Of a stretch of 64,000 nt of DNA, positions 37,599-46,794 are shown piece after piece. Each line of letters opens with the position of its first letter. Position 1 is the stretch's first letter. The notes beneath the pieces were generated by a model. The model had not been told where the DNA came from and ran no database searches. It saw nothing but the letters and a program-made list of their open reading frames with translations. The stretch covers positions 124,001-188,000 of the forward strand of contig NZ_CP036426.1 of assembly GCF_007752535.1 (NCBI RefSeq), given 5' to 3'. A program made the position numbers and the translations under genes. Source of the stretch: Tautonia plasticadhaerens. Its GTDB lineage: Bacteria > Planctomycetota > Planctomycetia > Isosphaerales > Isosphaeraceae.

Positions 37599-37754
37599 TC
37601 GCGTTTCGGTTCGCCTCGCGACGAGGGGGCCGGGGCGTCGTCGGGCGTCGGGTCGGCGACAGGACGACCCCGGCCTCCGGCCCCGTCGGGGGGGGAAGGC
37701 CTCCCGACGGGCCTCCGGGCCCGATCGGGACGGGCCCGACCGGATCGGATCGGA

Positions 37755-38879
37755 TCAATACTGGTCGGCGCTGACGACCTCGCCCCGGTCCCGGGTGGCG
37801 ATGGCCCACACGGTGTTCAGCGCGGTCGTGTTCTTCAGGAAGCGGACCGAGCCGTCGGCCATGCAGATGTTGGCGCCGCCGGGGTGCTGGCTGCTCAGGC
37901 CGAACAGGCCGGGCGAGTCGAAGTCGCCGCAGCCGGCGCAGGTCATGCAGTTGGGGATGCCCTGCGGGTTGGGCGGCAGCAGCATGTTGCCCAGGGTCCG
38001 GCCGGGGATGCCGGTGATCCACTGCTCGCCCAGCCAGCTGCGGTTGGGCAGGTTGGAGCCGCCGGCGGGGACCGGGGCCCAGGTGGTCCGGCAGAGCTGG
38101 ATGGTCGCCTGCAGCGCCGCGGCGCCGAAGGGCATGTTCGAGTTCGGGTCGTCGTTGCCGAACCCGTTGGGCGCCGTGGCGATGTTCACCACGTCGGTGA
38201 TCGACATCAGGTTCTGGTTGAAGTCGCCGGTCCGCCACTCGCCGAAGGCGACGGTGTTGGAGGTGCCGTCCAGCACGTCCCGGACGCCCAGCGGGGCCCC
38301 CAGGTACTGGAAGAGGCCGGTCGGCGGGCCGTTGTTCCAGCCGCCGAAGAACCCGGCGCTGGCGCCGAACGAGGCGAAGTAGTTGTTGCCCGGGGCGTTC
38401 ACGCCCCAGAAGTTGGTGTTCCGGGGCAGCGGCGACGACGGGCAGAGGAAGTTGCCGATCCGCGTCCGGGTCGCGGTCGTGTTGTTCCGCTCGCCGAAGT
38501 AGTTGGCGCCGTTGTCGCCCTGGTTGATCCAGCTGAAGTTGATCGAGTTGTAGATCTGGTTCTGCTCCATGAACGGCAGCAGCAGCGACTGCGGGCTGTA
38601 GCAGCCCCAGGCGCCGCCGACGCCGATCGAGCCCGCCTGGCGGCCCGTGTTGTAGGCCCCGGGGAACACGTCGTGGGTCTGGTGGTAGTTGTGCAGCGCC
38701 AGGCCGAGCTGCTTCAGGTTGTTGGTGCACTGGGCCCGGCGGGCGGCCTCGCGGGCGGCCTGCACGGCGGGCAGGAGGAGTGCGATGAGGACGCCGATGA
38801 TGGCGATGACCACCAGCAGCTCGATCAGCGTGAAGCCGGGCCGATCGGACCGGCGGCTTGAAGACGAGTTCGGACTCAT
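37755..38879 (-). CDS. DUF1559 (pseudopilin-like) protein
   Basis: This is a 374-aa DUF1559 protein, the hallmark of planctomycetes. Its N-terminus is a type IV prepilin-like signal, RPGFTLIELLVVIAIIGVLI, with the processing site Gly15-Phe16 and Glu20 at position five of the mature form. LLPAVQAAREAARRAQCTNN follows. The C-terminal motif NICMADGSVRFLKNT is the usual DUF1559 H/N-x-DGSV ending. Such proteins are exported by a type II secretion or pilus-like system and build envelope structures of unknown function. The start ATG 38879 is set by the prepilin signal. The small lipoprotein gene 203 bp upstream on the same strand probably belongs to the same unit. Confidence 0.95.
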   Translation of the reverse strand: MSPNSSSSRRSDRPGFTLIELLVVIAIIGVLIALLLPAVQAAREAARRAQCTNNLKQLGLALHNYHQTHDVFPGAYNTGRQAGSIGVGGAWGCYSPQSLLLPFMEQNQIYNSINFSWINQGDNGANYFGERNNTTATRTRIGNFLCPSSPLPRNTNFWGVNAPGNNYFASFGASAGFFGGWNNGPPTGLFQYLGAPLGVRDVLDGTSNTVAFGEWRTGDFNQNLMSITDVVNIATAPNGFGNDDPNSNMPFGAAALQATIQLCRTTWAPVPAGGSNLPNRSWLGEQWITGIPGRTLGNMLLPPNPQGIPNCMTCAGCGDFDSPGLFGLSSQHPGGANICMADGSVRFLKNTTALNTVWAIATRDRGEVVSADQY

Positions 38880-39082
38880 CTCGACGAATCCCTTGGGATA
38901 GGAGGAAGGCGGATCGGGGGGAGACGGGGCTCGTGGACCGGGCCGGGCGGCACGACGACGCCCGGCCCACCCGTCGCACAACGGACGCGAAGCCCTCCCC
39001 CCGCGGCGGCGGCCGGGGCGGGTGCGGGGCCTCGTTCGATCGCCCCCCGGCCTCGACCGGCCGGGGGAGGGGTCAGCCCGAA

Positions 39083-39292
39083 TCAGGGCCGGGTGTATTG
39101 CGAGGGATCGCCCTGGCTCATCGACCCGCCGGTGTTTTCCGCGTCCTTCGATTCGGTCAGCACCGGCTGGACCTGAGACTCGGGGAACTCGATCACCGCC
39201 CCCTGGTCGCCGCCGCCGCATCCGCTGAGCATCAGGGCCAGGGTCGCGGTCGCGGCGGAGATCCGGAGGGGGCGGGGGGACGATGCGCTCAT
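39083..39292 (-). CDS. small lipoprotein upstream of the DUF1559 gene
   Basis: This is a 69-aa protein with a lipoprotein signal, ISAATATLALMLSGCGGGD, lipidated Cys near residue 24. The short mature part (VIEFPESQVQPVLTESKDAEN) has no recognised domain. An alternative ATG at 39316 is in frame. Small lipoproteins next to DUF1559 genes are common in planctomycetes. Confidence 0.72.
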   Translation of the reverse strand: MSASSPRPLRISAATATLALMLSGCGGGDQGAVIEFPESQVQPVLTESKDAENTGGSMSQGDPSQYTRP

Positions 39293-40113
39293 CAGATCCT
39301 CGTGATACGTTGGCATGGCCATCGGGACGCGGCACCCCCGGGGTCCGGGGAGCATGCCCCGGCCCGGCGTCGGGCCGCGATGGCGTTTCGATGATTGTTG
39401 GGCAGGTCGGGGCAGGCGGCAAGGGGAGGAACCGGGCGTGATCGACCACGCCTGCGCTCCTCCGATGCCCGGATCGCGGGCGGAGTCCATCGGGGTATGG
39501 GGCGTCAACCGCGACCCGGTCGTCCCTTGAAAACCAATCGCGCCATCGATTTATCGCGATCGGCCGTCGGAATGTCCGTGTCGATTCGACGGTTGTCCGA
39601 TTAACCCCATCACTACTTGTAGCCATCTCCCCTTCGCCTGTCAATCGGCTGATCTCCCAAGATTGTCGGACACTTGCACGACCGCAACCCGGCCGGTCGG
39701 GCCCGACGCCCCCCGCCCCGGGTCGTCCCCCATCCCGGGCACCCCCGGCCGGGGGGCCGCCCCGCAGCCCCCCTCGGCGGGCGTCGGGACCGGCGGGGGA
39801 GGCGGGAGCATGGCGTTACCGACGGTGGGGAAATCACTTGGGCGTCGCCCCGGTCCCGGGCCGGGGGGGGCGGCCGGCCGGCCGGTGCCCCGACGATCGG
39901 GCACATCGGCCGTCCGGCCCGGCCCGAGGGGCCTCCCCGGCCCGCCGCCCGGGGGGCCTCCACCCCCGCCCCGCCAAGATTGTGTGACTGAAAAACGCCC
40001 CAATCACGATGATTATGGTCAACGCCGGTGCCCGAACGCCCGCCGGACGCCGCCCGGGGGACGCCGGGCCGGGCCCCACCGACTCCCCGAGCCGCACCCC
40101 GAGAGGCCGCCCC
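39293..40113. other. long divergent intergenic region with an AT-richer core
   Basis: This is an about 820-bp region (716 bp if the next gene starts at 40009) between divergent genes. Bases about 39530-39680 are clearly less GC-rich than the rest of the window (stretches such as ttgaaaaccaatcgc and gatttatcgcgatcgg), the likeliest place for promoters. The 9-mer ccaagattg occurs twice in direct orientation, near 39658 and 39974. A 9-residue run of G/C homopolymers dominates the rest. No gene or RNA was recognised. Confidence 0.4.
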
Positions 40114-41364
40114 GTGGACACCACCGAAGACCCGATCGCCCCCCCGCAGCTCACCGACCCCGGCCCCGGACGGACCCGGGTCGAGGAGGAGGCCGAGCGG
40201 CTCTACGTCACCGTCGAGCGCTGGGCCTGCAAGCACATGCCCGAGACCGACCCCGAGGAGGCCCTGATCCGGGCGGCCGCCGTCGAGCACGTCCGCTACC
40301 TCCGCTGCGTCGAGGCCGACGAGCAGGCCCTCCGCCCGAGGTGCCGCGAGGCGATGGCCGACTGGGAGGAGAAGCGTCGGCACGCGATCCGGCGCCGGGC
40401 CCAGGGGCTCAAGGACGACCCCGGGGGGACCGTCGCCGAACTGTCCGAGAGCGCCTTCGGCCTCGACTGGATGGCCCGGCACTGGCGGACGCTGCTCGGC
40501 CTGCTCCAATCCGGCCGGGGATGGCGGGGGGACGACCTCGTGACGGCCCTCCAGCTGCTGGGGCGCACCCCCCGGCGTCCCCACCCCTCCGACCTCGAAG
40601 GCCGGGCGCTCTGGGACCTGGCCGCCGCCGCCTGCCCGGCCACCGTCGACGCCGCCGCCCCCCCGGGCCTGACCGGGCCCGCCGAGGCCGCCGCCGCCCT
40701 CCGGGCGCTCGTGGCCGACCGCATCGCCCGGCTCGACGCCCTCCGCCCCGACGCCTGGGACCGGGTCGAGGGCCCCGATCGGCAGGCCGTCGAGGCGTCG
40801 AGCCTGGTCGACACCAGCCCCGAGGGCCAGGCCCGGCACCGCCTGCGCCGGGAGGCCCTCCGGGACATGACCCGATGCCTCTCCCTCATCATGAGGCTCC
40901 GGGTCGAACGCTCCAAGATGGACGCCCGACACTCCCGGTCGGCCCCCCCCGAGCCGGCCTCCCCCTCCCTCCCGGGCCGCCCGCCGGCCTCCCCGCTCCC
41001 GGAGGTGCCGACGCCCCGGCAGTCTCCGCAGCCGACGGAGGTCGTCCCTCCCGCGCCGACGACCATCGGGCAGGCGGCCCGCGCCTCGGCGATCGCCGAG
41101 GGGGCGTCGACGCTCCCGGGCTCGACAGCTGCCGAGCTGGCCCCTCCGGCCCGGTCTGCTCGCGTCAAGTTCGAGGATGCGAAGCGGTTACGGCGATCGG
41201 CCCCCGGCGCACCCCGGGCGCACGATGGGCGCACCGGGGCGCCCGACCGGCGCCCCGGGTCGCCTCCCCTGGAGGCCCGACGCCTGCCCGACGCCGCCGC
41301 GACCTCGCCCCGATCCCCGGACCCGACCCGATCCCGCCCCCCCGGCGACGATCCTTCGCGCTGA
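40114..41364 (+). CDS. planctomycete-type hypothetical protein
   Basis: This is a 416-aa cytoplasmic protein of unknown function. It is read from GTG 40114, which has GAGAGG seven bases upstream; an ATG at 40009 would add 35 Arg/Pro/Gly-rich residues of doubtful coding quality. The first 280 residues are helical and charged (VEEEAERLYVTVERWACKHMP, AEHVRYLRCVEADEQALRPRCREAM-type helices), the rest is a Pro/Ser-rich disordered tail. The helical pattern resembles short planctomycete proteins that begin DTTEDPI, possibly related to mobile or replication-associated proteins, but I could not assign a family. Confidence 0.65.
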   Translation: MDTTEDPIAPPQLTDPGPGRTRVEEEAERLYVTVERWACKHMPETDPEEALIRAAAVEHVRYLRCVEADEQALRPRCREAMADWEEKRRHAIRRRAQGLKDDPGGTVAELSESAFGLDWMARHWRTLLGLLQSGRGWRGDDLVTALQLLGRTPRRPHPSDLEGRALWDLAAAACPATVDAAAPPGLTGPAEAAAALRALVADRIARLDALRPDAWDRVEGPDRQAVEASSLVDTSPEGQARHRLRREALRDMTRCLSLIMRLRVERSKMDARHSRSAPPEPASPSLPGRPPASPLPEVPTPRQSPQPTEVVPPAPTTIGQAARASAIAEGASTLPGSTAAELAPPARSARVKFEDAKRLRRSAPGAPRAHDGRTGAPDRRPGSPPLEARRLPDAAATSPRSPDPTRSRPPGDDPSR

Positions 41365-41532
41365 TCGAACCGCGGCGGCCCCCGATCCCGTGGTCGCCCG
41401 ACCGTTCTTTGACAAACCGAGTCGGAGGGGGCGTCCCTGCCGTCGAGGCGACGTCCGACCTCGGCGGTCCGCCGGGCGCCATGCCTCGATGCCCCACCCG
41501 GGGAGAACTCCTTCGAGCGCAGTCGTCCCCGA

Positions 41533-41660
41533 CCCTCGCCCCCGACCGCGGGGGAGAGGGTGGGCGAAGCCCGGGTGAGGGGGATCGGACGACGCGCGAG
41601 GCGGTGCGAATCCTCGAAGTCCCCTCACCCCGGCCCTCTCCCCGCGAGCGGGGAGAGGGG
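41533..41660. repeat. composite palindromic intergenic repeat
   Basis: Two hairpins face each other. The left one pairs ccctcgccccc with gggggagaggg (41533-41560) and is followed by gggtgagggg. The right one begins cccctcaccccgg at 41621 and pairs ccctctccccg with cggggagaggg (41634-41659). The two halves are inverted copies of each other about 37 bp apart. This CCCTCACCC...CCCTCTCCCC type of element is a widespread dispersed intergenic repeat. Here it lies between convergent genes, where it may also terminate transcription. Confidence 0.7.
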
Positions 41661-41701
41661 GGCGGAACCGATCCCTCAACCCCACGAGGCCGATGGGCCA
41701 T

Positions 41702-42643
<942 letters not shown>

Positions 42644-42748
42644 CGGCGTGGCCTCGTCAGGGGGTCGCTCGGTCCCGAGGGGGTGTGCGTCCGGTCTGGT
42701 TCGGTTCGCGGGGCCGGGGGTGATGGCGGTCGGTCGATCCCCCGCCCC

Positions 42749-45004
42749 TCAGTCGCCCGAGGGGGCCGGCAGGAGCACCCGGAGGACGGTCCCCCGGTCC
42801 TCCCTGGCGTCGGGCTCGGCGCCGTCGAGCAGCAGGGCCGAGGAGGGACCCTTGAGCGTGGCGATCAGGATCGGCCGGCCGAGGTCGAGCTGGGGGGAGA
42901 GGTCGAGGTCCCCCAGGACGAGGTTGGGCGTCTGGCCCCGGCGGCGGCCGGCCCGGGCGAAGCTCAGGGCCCGGACGAGCTCGGCCCGGGGGATGCCGGC
43001 CCCCCGGGCCGAGGCGTAGATCCCGTTGAGGGACCGCCCGGTGTCCTCCAGGAAGCCCGAGAGGTTGCGGTTGGGGACGGAGTCGACCCGGATGGTCTCC
43101 CCCGGGGCGATGGGGCGGTCGACCTGGTAGACGTCGTTGCCGTAGGCGATGACGACGCCCTCCATCGGCCGGCCGAGGCGGTTGGTGAGGGTCCCTTCCA
43201 GGCGGTTGGCGCCGGGGTCCCTCAGGTCGGCCTCGACGGCCGGGGGGGCGTCGTCGGACCAGGAGCCCATCAGGGCCTTGGTGGTCCAGATCGGCACCCG
43301 GACGCCGGCCAGCACCGAGGGGGGGGCGCTGGACATCGGGTCGCCGGGGGATTGGTAGGCGTAGCCGCTGCTGGTCAGGGCGACGCCGCCGGAGTTCCCC
43401 ATGCCGCCGAACCGGCGCTCGGCGATGCCGAACCAGGTGGTGATGACCTCGTCGACCTGCTCGGCCGGCGCCGGCGGGGCCGCCCCGGGGTCGTCGGCCT
43501 CGATCGGCAGGGGGAGCACGGTGACGTCGTAGTCCCGGTTCTGGGGGCTGAAGATGGTGGCGAAGCTGGTGCCCCGGGCGAGGTGGCGGTCGCCGTCGCC
43601 GAAGCCCTGGTCGACGTCGACCACGTCCAGCCGGTTGATCCGCAGGTCGGTCCCCTTGACCTTGTAGGCCGTGGCGTAGGCGACCAGGCTGACGACGACG
43701 ACGATCGTCGGGAAGGTGATCCAGGTCAGCTCCATCCGCCCGAGCACCCGCTTCAGGAAGAAGTAGTCGCCGGGGCCGATCAGCAGGATGTAGAGGAAGA
43801 CGAAGGCGGCGACCCAGCCGAAGGGGACGAGCCGGACCCCCTCGAACTGCTCGAGGGCGCGGTGCAGGTAGCTGGACAGGTCGATCACGTCGTACGAGGC
43901 GAAGGCCCCGGAGGTGGGGGCGTCGAGGGCGGAGGTCTCCCGGCCGCCGAGGTCGAGCGCCGAGGCCCAGAAGGCCTTGCGGTCGGGCCAGTCGACGAAG
44001 GGGCTCTCGTCGACGCTCAGGCCGATCATGGTCACCCGGCCGAAGCCGTACGGCCCCCGGACGATGACCGGGCCGCCGACGGAGCGGTCGTCCAGCAGGA
44101 CGCGGCCGCCCCGGCCGGGGATCGGCCCGAAGGTGGTGACCGAGACGGGCCGCTCGGGGGTGGTGATCAGCGTGTTGGAGCCCACGTAGGACTCGATCGC
44201 CCCGAGGTCCCCCGTCTCGGTCCGGCCGACCGGCAGGGCCGGCAGCAGGTCCCGGAGCACGGCGTCGGGGCTGCTCGCCTGCTCCCAGCGGGGGAAGCCG
44301 CCGGCCAGGACGAGGTGGCCGCCGTTGCGGACCCACTGCTTCAGGGGCTCGCTGCGGAAGTCCTGCAGCGCCTCCAGGGTGCCCTGGGCGTTGAGGTCCA
44401 GGACCAAGGCCTCGGCCGCGTCGTAGCCGTACCAGCGGTCGGGGATCCCCTCGGGGACCCGGAGCCGGGAGACGTGCAGGCGGGAGGCCTGGGTGGCGTC
44501 CCCGGTCAGGAACTCGGGCATCCCCGGCAGCAGTTCCAGCCCCCCGGGGTTGCCGATGGAGGCCAGCACGAGCTGGTCCGGCTCCAGCCAGAGGGCCGAG
44601 TCGTTGGAGGCCCCGGCCCGTCGCCGGCCCCGGTCGTCGAGGACCTCGACCCGGAAAGAGACGGTCGAGTCCCCCGGCCGGGCGTAGACGAGGAAGGGTT
44701 TCGTCTCGTTCGCCGGGATGCTGACCCGGCTGCGGACGAAGGTCGGCACGCCGCCGTCGTCGGGCACGGCCAGCCTCAGGACGCCCTCGAAGGGCTCGGC
44801 CCCGGCGCGGAGGTCGACCCGGACGGGGGTCCAGGTGCCGACCTTGAAGACCTGGTCGTCCCGGTCCTCGGCCAGGCCGACCCGGATGTTCTCGATCGTC
44901 ACGTCCGGCTCGGACTGGCGGGCGTCGGCGACGGGCGGGACGAGCCCCGCCAGCAGGGCGATCGCCCCGAGAATCGGGCGGCGGACTCGGGACGTCAACC
45001 TCAT
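42749..45004 (-). CDS. large exported membrane protein associated with the ABC ATPase
   Basis: This is a 751-aa protein with a signal peptide (residues 1-28), a large extracytoplasmic region with Ig-like and GATase-like segments (KQWVRNGGHLVLAGGFP resembles the DUF4350/GldG extracellular fold), then two membrane helices around residues 395-450 (FGWVAAFVFLYILLIGPGDYFFLKRV, TWITFPTIVVVVSLVAYATAYK) and a second beta-rich region. The layout resembles the accessory membrane proteins of planctomycete GldG-like ABC systems. It starts at ATG 45004 after GGAGAGGCACC, and is the upstream partner of the ABC ATPase gene. Confidence 0.75.
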   Translation of the reverse strand: MRLTSRVRRPILGAIALLAGLVPPVADARQSEPDVTIENIRVGLAEDRDDQVFKVGTWTPVRVDLRAGAEPFEGVLRLAVPDDGGVPTFVRSRVSIPANETKPFLVYARPGDSTVSFRVEVLDDRGRRRAGASNDSALWLEPDQLVLASIGNPGGLELLPGMPEFLTGDATQASRLHVSRLRVPEGIPDRWYGYDAAEALVLDLNAQGTLEALQDFRSEPLKQWVRNGGHLVLAGGFPRWEQASSPDAVLRDLLPALPVGRTETGDLGAIESYVGSNTLITTPERPVSVTTFGPIPGRGGRVLLDDRSVGGPVIVRGPYGFGRVTMIGLSVDESPFVDWPDRKAFWASALDLGGRETSALDAPTSGAFASYDVIDLSSYLHRALEQFEGVRLVPFGWVAAFVFLYILLIGPGDYFFLKRVLGRMELTWITFPTIVVVVSLVAYATAYKVKGTDLRINRLDVVDVDQGFGDGDRHLARGTSFATIFSPQNRDYDVTVLPLPIEADDPGAAPPAPAEQVDEVITTWFGIAERRFGGMGNSGGVALTSSGYAYQSPGDPMSSAPPSVLAGVRVPIWTTKALMGSWSDDAPPAVEADLRDPGANRLEGTLTNRLGRPMEGVVIAYGNDVYQVDRPIAPGETIRVDSVPNRNLSGFLEDTGRSLNGIYASARGAGIPRAELVRALSFARAGRRRGQTPNLVLGDLDLSPQLDLGRPILIATLKGPSSALLLDGAEPDAREDRGTVLRVLLPAPSGD

Positions 45005-45133
45005 GGTGCCTCTCCGCGATCGCTGCGTGTCACTCGGATGGGGCCCGGGCCGGGCGGCCGGGGAGGCGGAGCCGAGGGGGCCGGGCGGGGGCCAGGACCG
45101 GGGGCCCCCCTCCTCCCGAAGACCCGGGCCCGC

Positions 45134-45457
45134 TCAGGGCTTCTCGGCCGGGTCGCATCGGCAGGGCTCGGATCCGCAACCGGGGCAGCCGGCGCCGTAC
45201 TTCCGGGAGACGGCCGCCCCCAGGTCGATGCCCCGGAGGTTGGCCAGGGTGGCCAGCCAGGCGAGCACGTCGGCCATCTCCAGGGCCAGCTCCTCGTCGG
45301 TGCCCGATCGCAGGGCCTCGGCCAGCTCGCCGAACTCGGCGGCCAGCCAGAGGAAGGTCGCGGCGTCCCCCCGGGCGGCGTCCTTGGCGCCGTAGAGCGC
45401 CTCGATCCGCCGCTGCAAGGCGGACAGCGTCATCCCTCCGGCCTGAGATTCGCCCAT
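45134..45457 (-). CDS. MazG-like nucleotide pyrophosphohydrolase with Cys-rich tail
   Basis: This is a 107-aa all-alpha NTP pyrophosphohydrolase-like protein. The metal motif ExxE...ExxD is intact: LAAEFGELAEALRSGT, then LALEMADVLAWLATLA. It would cleave NTPs or dNTPs to monophosphate and pyrophosphate, as house-cleaning. The C-terminus carries CPGCGSEPCRC, an extra cysteine cluster that could bind zinc. Start is ATG 45457, with ATG 45433 (MTLSALQRRIE) as alternative. It is 129 bp upstream of the 751-aa protein gene. Confidence 0.88.
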   Translation of the reverse strand: MGESQAGGMTLSALQRRIEALYGAKDAARGDAATFLWLAAEFGELAEALRSGTDEELALEMADVLAWLATLANLRGIDLGAAVSRKYGAGCPGCGSEPCRCDPAEKP

Positions 45458-45538
45458 GGCCGGTCAATCTTAAGGCGATCGTCCCGGGTTTGCCAGCCCC
45501 GGGCCGCCGGGGTGCCCGGCGGCCCGGGGGGGCGGGGC

Positions 45539-46477
45539 TCAGGGGATCGAGGTGCCGACGACCACCAGGCCCCCCGTGGGGATGCCGTTGCCGACGACGA
45601 ACCGGCTGGTGCCGACGAAGTCGCCCAGGTCCAGCACCGCCGCGGCCAGGGTCCGGTCGATCGACCAGCGGCTGCCCTCGGCGATGAAGACCCCGCCGTC
45701 GATCCTCGCCCCCCGGCCCCCCCGGCCGGTGCCGGAGGCGGCCTGTTCGATCAGCCCCAGGTCCCGGCCGACCCGGATGCCCGCCCCGTCGTTCAGGGTC
45801 AGGAAGCCGCCGACGTTGAGGACGTTGAGGTCCAGCCCGGTGTTGATCCCCGTGCCCGCCCCGGCGAGGTGGGCGCTGCGGAGGACCTCCAGCTGGTTCA
45901 GCGTGCCGCCGACGCTGACCGACGCCCCCGGCTCCAGGTCGGCCAGGGCGATCCGGTCGACCGTGGTGCCGTCGCGGACCACCAGCGGGCCGGAGAGCTT
46001 GGCGGTGTTGTAGCCGAAGATGCCGTTGATGGGCCCGTAGACGTCCAGCAGGCCGATGTTGAGCATGCCGTCGCCGAACGCCTTGTAGGGGCCGAAGGTG
46101 TGGGCCCCCTCCGCCACCCGGACCCGGCTCAGCGGCACCACGTCGAGCTGCGACAGCGTGTTGGTCCCCCGCACCACCAGGCCGATCCGGCCGTCGGGCA
46201 GGGAGGTCGAGGTGACGGCCCCCTCGCCGGTGAGCTGGACCCGGTAGCGCTCGCCGTCGGTGTCGGTGACCGTCACGGCGCTGCCGGCGGCGGTCACGAA
46301 GCGGTCGACGGAGCCCCGCTGGCCGATCATCAGCTGCCGGGCGAGCATGGCCCGGCGCTGGAGGAAGATCGCCCCGGGGGTCAGGGTCGACATCAGCTCC
46401 CTGCTCTCCAGGGCCTCGCCGACGATCGGCCGGAACCGCCTCCGCGCGGGCCGATCCCTCCGTCCCTGGTCGCTCAT
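45539..46477 (-). CDS. secreted protein with LEPR-like motif and beta-helix-like repeats
   Basis: This is a 312-aa protein from ATG 46477. A basic N-terminus is followed by EALESRELMST, a variant of the planctomycete LEPR-xLL sorting motif also present in the giant protein at 10370. The body has Gly-rich repeated strands (GTTVDRIALADLEPGASVSVGG and LDLNVLNVGGFLTLNDG) like a short beta-solenoid. No enzymatic motif is seen. It is probably secreted, and binds or structures the cell surface. It lies 317 bp downstream, in transcription order, of the disrupted DUF1254 gene. Confidence 0.72.
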   Translation of the reverse strand: MSDQGRRDRPARRRFRPIVGEALESRELMSTLTPGAIFLQRRAMLARQLMIGQRGSVDRFVTAAGSAVTVTDTDGERYRVQLTGEGAVTSTSLPDGRIGLVVRGTNTLSQLDVVPLSRVRVAEGAHTFGPYKAFGDGMLNIGLLDVYGPINGIFGYNTAKLSGPLVVRDGTTVDRIALADLEPGASVSVGGTLNQLEVLRSAHLAGAGTGINTGLDLNVLNVGGFLTLNDGAGIRVGRDLGLIEQAASGTGRGGRGARIDGGVFIAEGSRWSIDRTLAAAVLDLGDFVGTSRFVVGNGIPTGGLVVVGTSIP

Positions 46478-46794
46478 GGTCTCGTCTCCTCCTCGACTTG
46501 CCGGTTGCCCGAGCTCTCCGGCCCCTCCCCGGGTCGGCCGGACGCCGGCCCGGGGGGCGACACGCCCTCCTTGATCGGCACGCCCCCGACGGTCGGTCCG
46601 GCCCGATCGCCCCCGGGGCGGCCGGTCGCTCGGCCTGCGACGGTCCGGCCGGTCGTGCCGGCGGGGCCGGCCCCCGGGCGATCGGAAGGGGCGTCCGTCG
46701 ATGGATCGGTCCCGGCAGGCGTCCGGTCCGGGGCCATGCAACGCGACTGGCCCTCGTGACCGCCGGCCTCGGGCTCCGCCGCCGCCGCCCGCGA
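46478..46794. other. intergenic region between two minus-strand genes
   Basis: This is a 317-bp gap separating the DUF1254/DUF1214 gene (ending at 46795) and the secreted-protein gene starting at 46477. It is GC-rich throughout, and it should carry the promoter of the latter. No AT-rich box, hairpin or gene stands out. Confidence 0.35.

Noticed and set aside
39293-40008. Possible small genes in the long divergent gap (for example minus-strand 39641-40003)
   Set aside because: Translations are Gly/Pro/Arg-rich without motifs and overlap on both strands; no supporting ribosome site.
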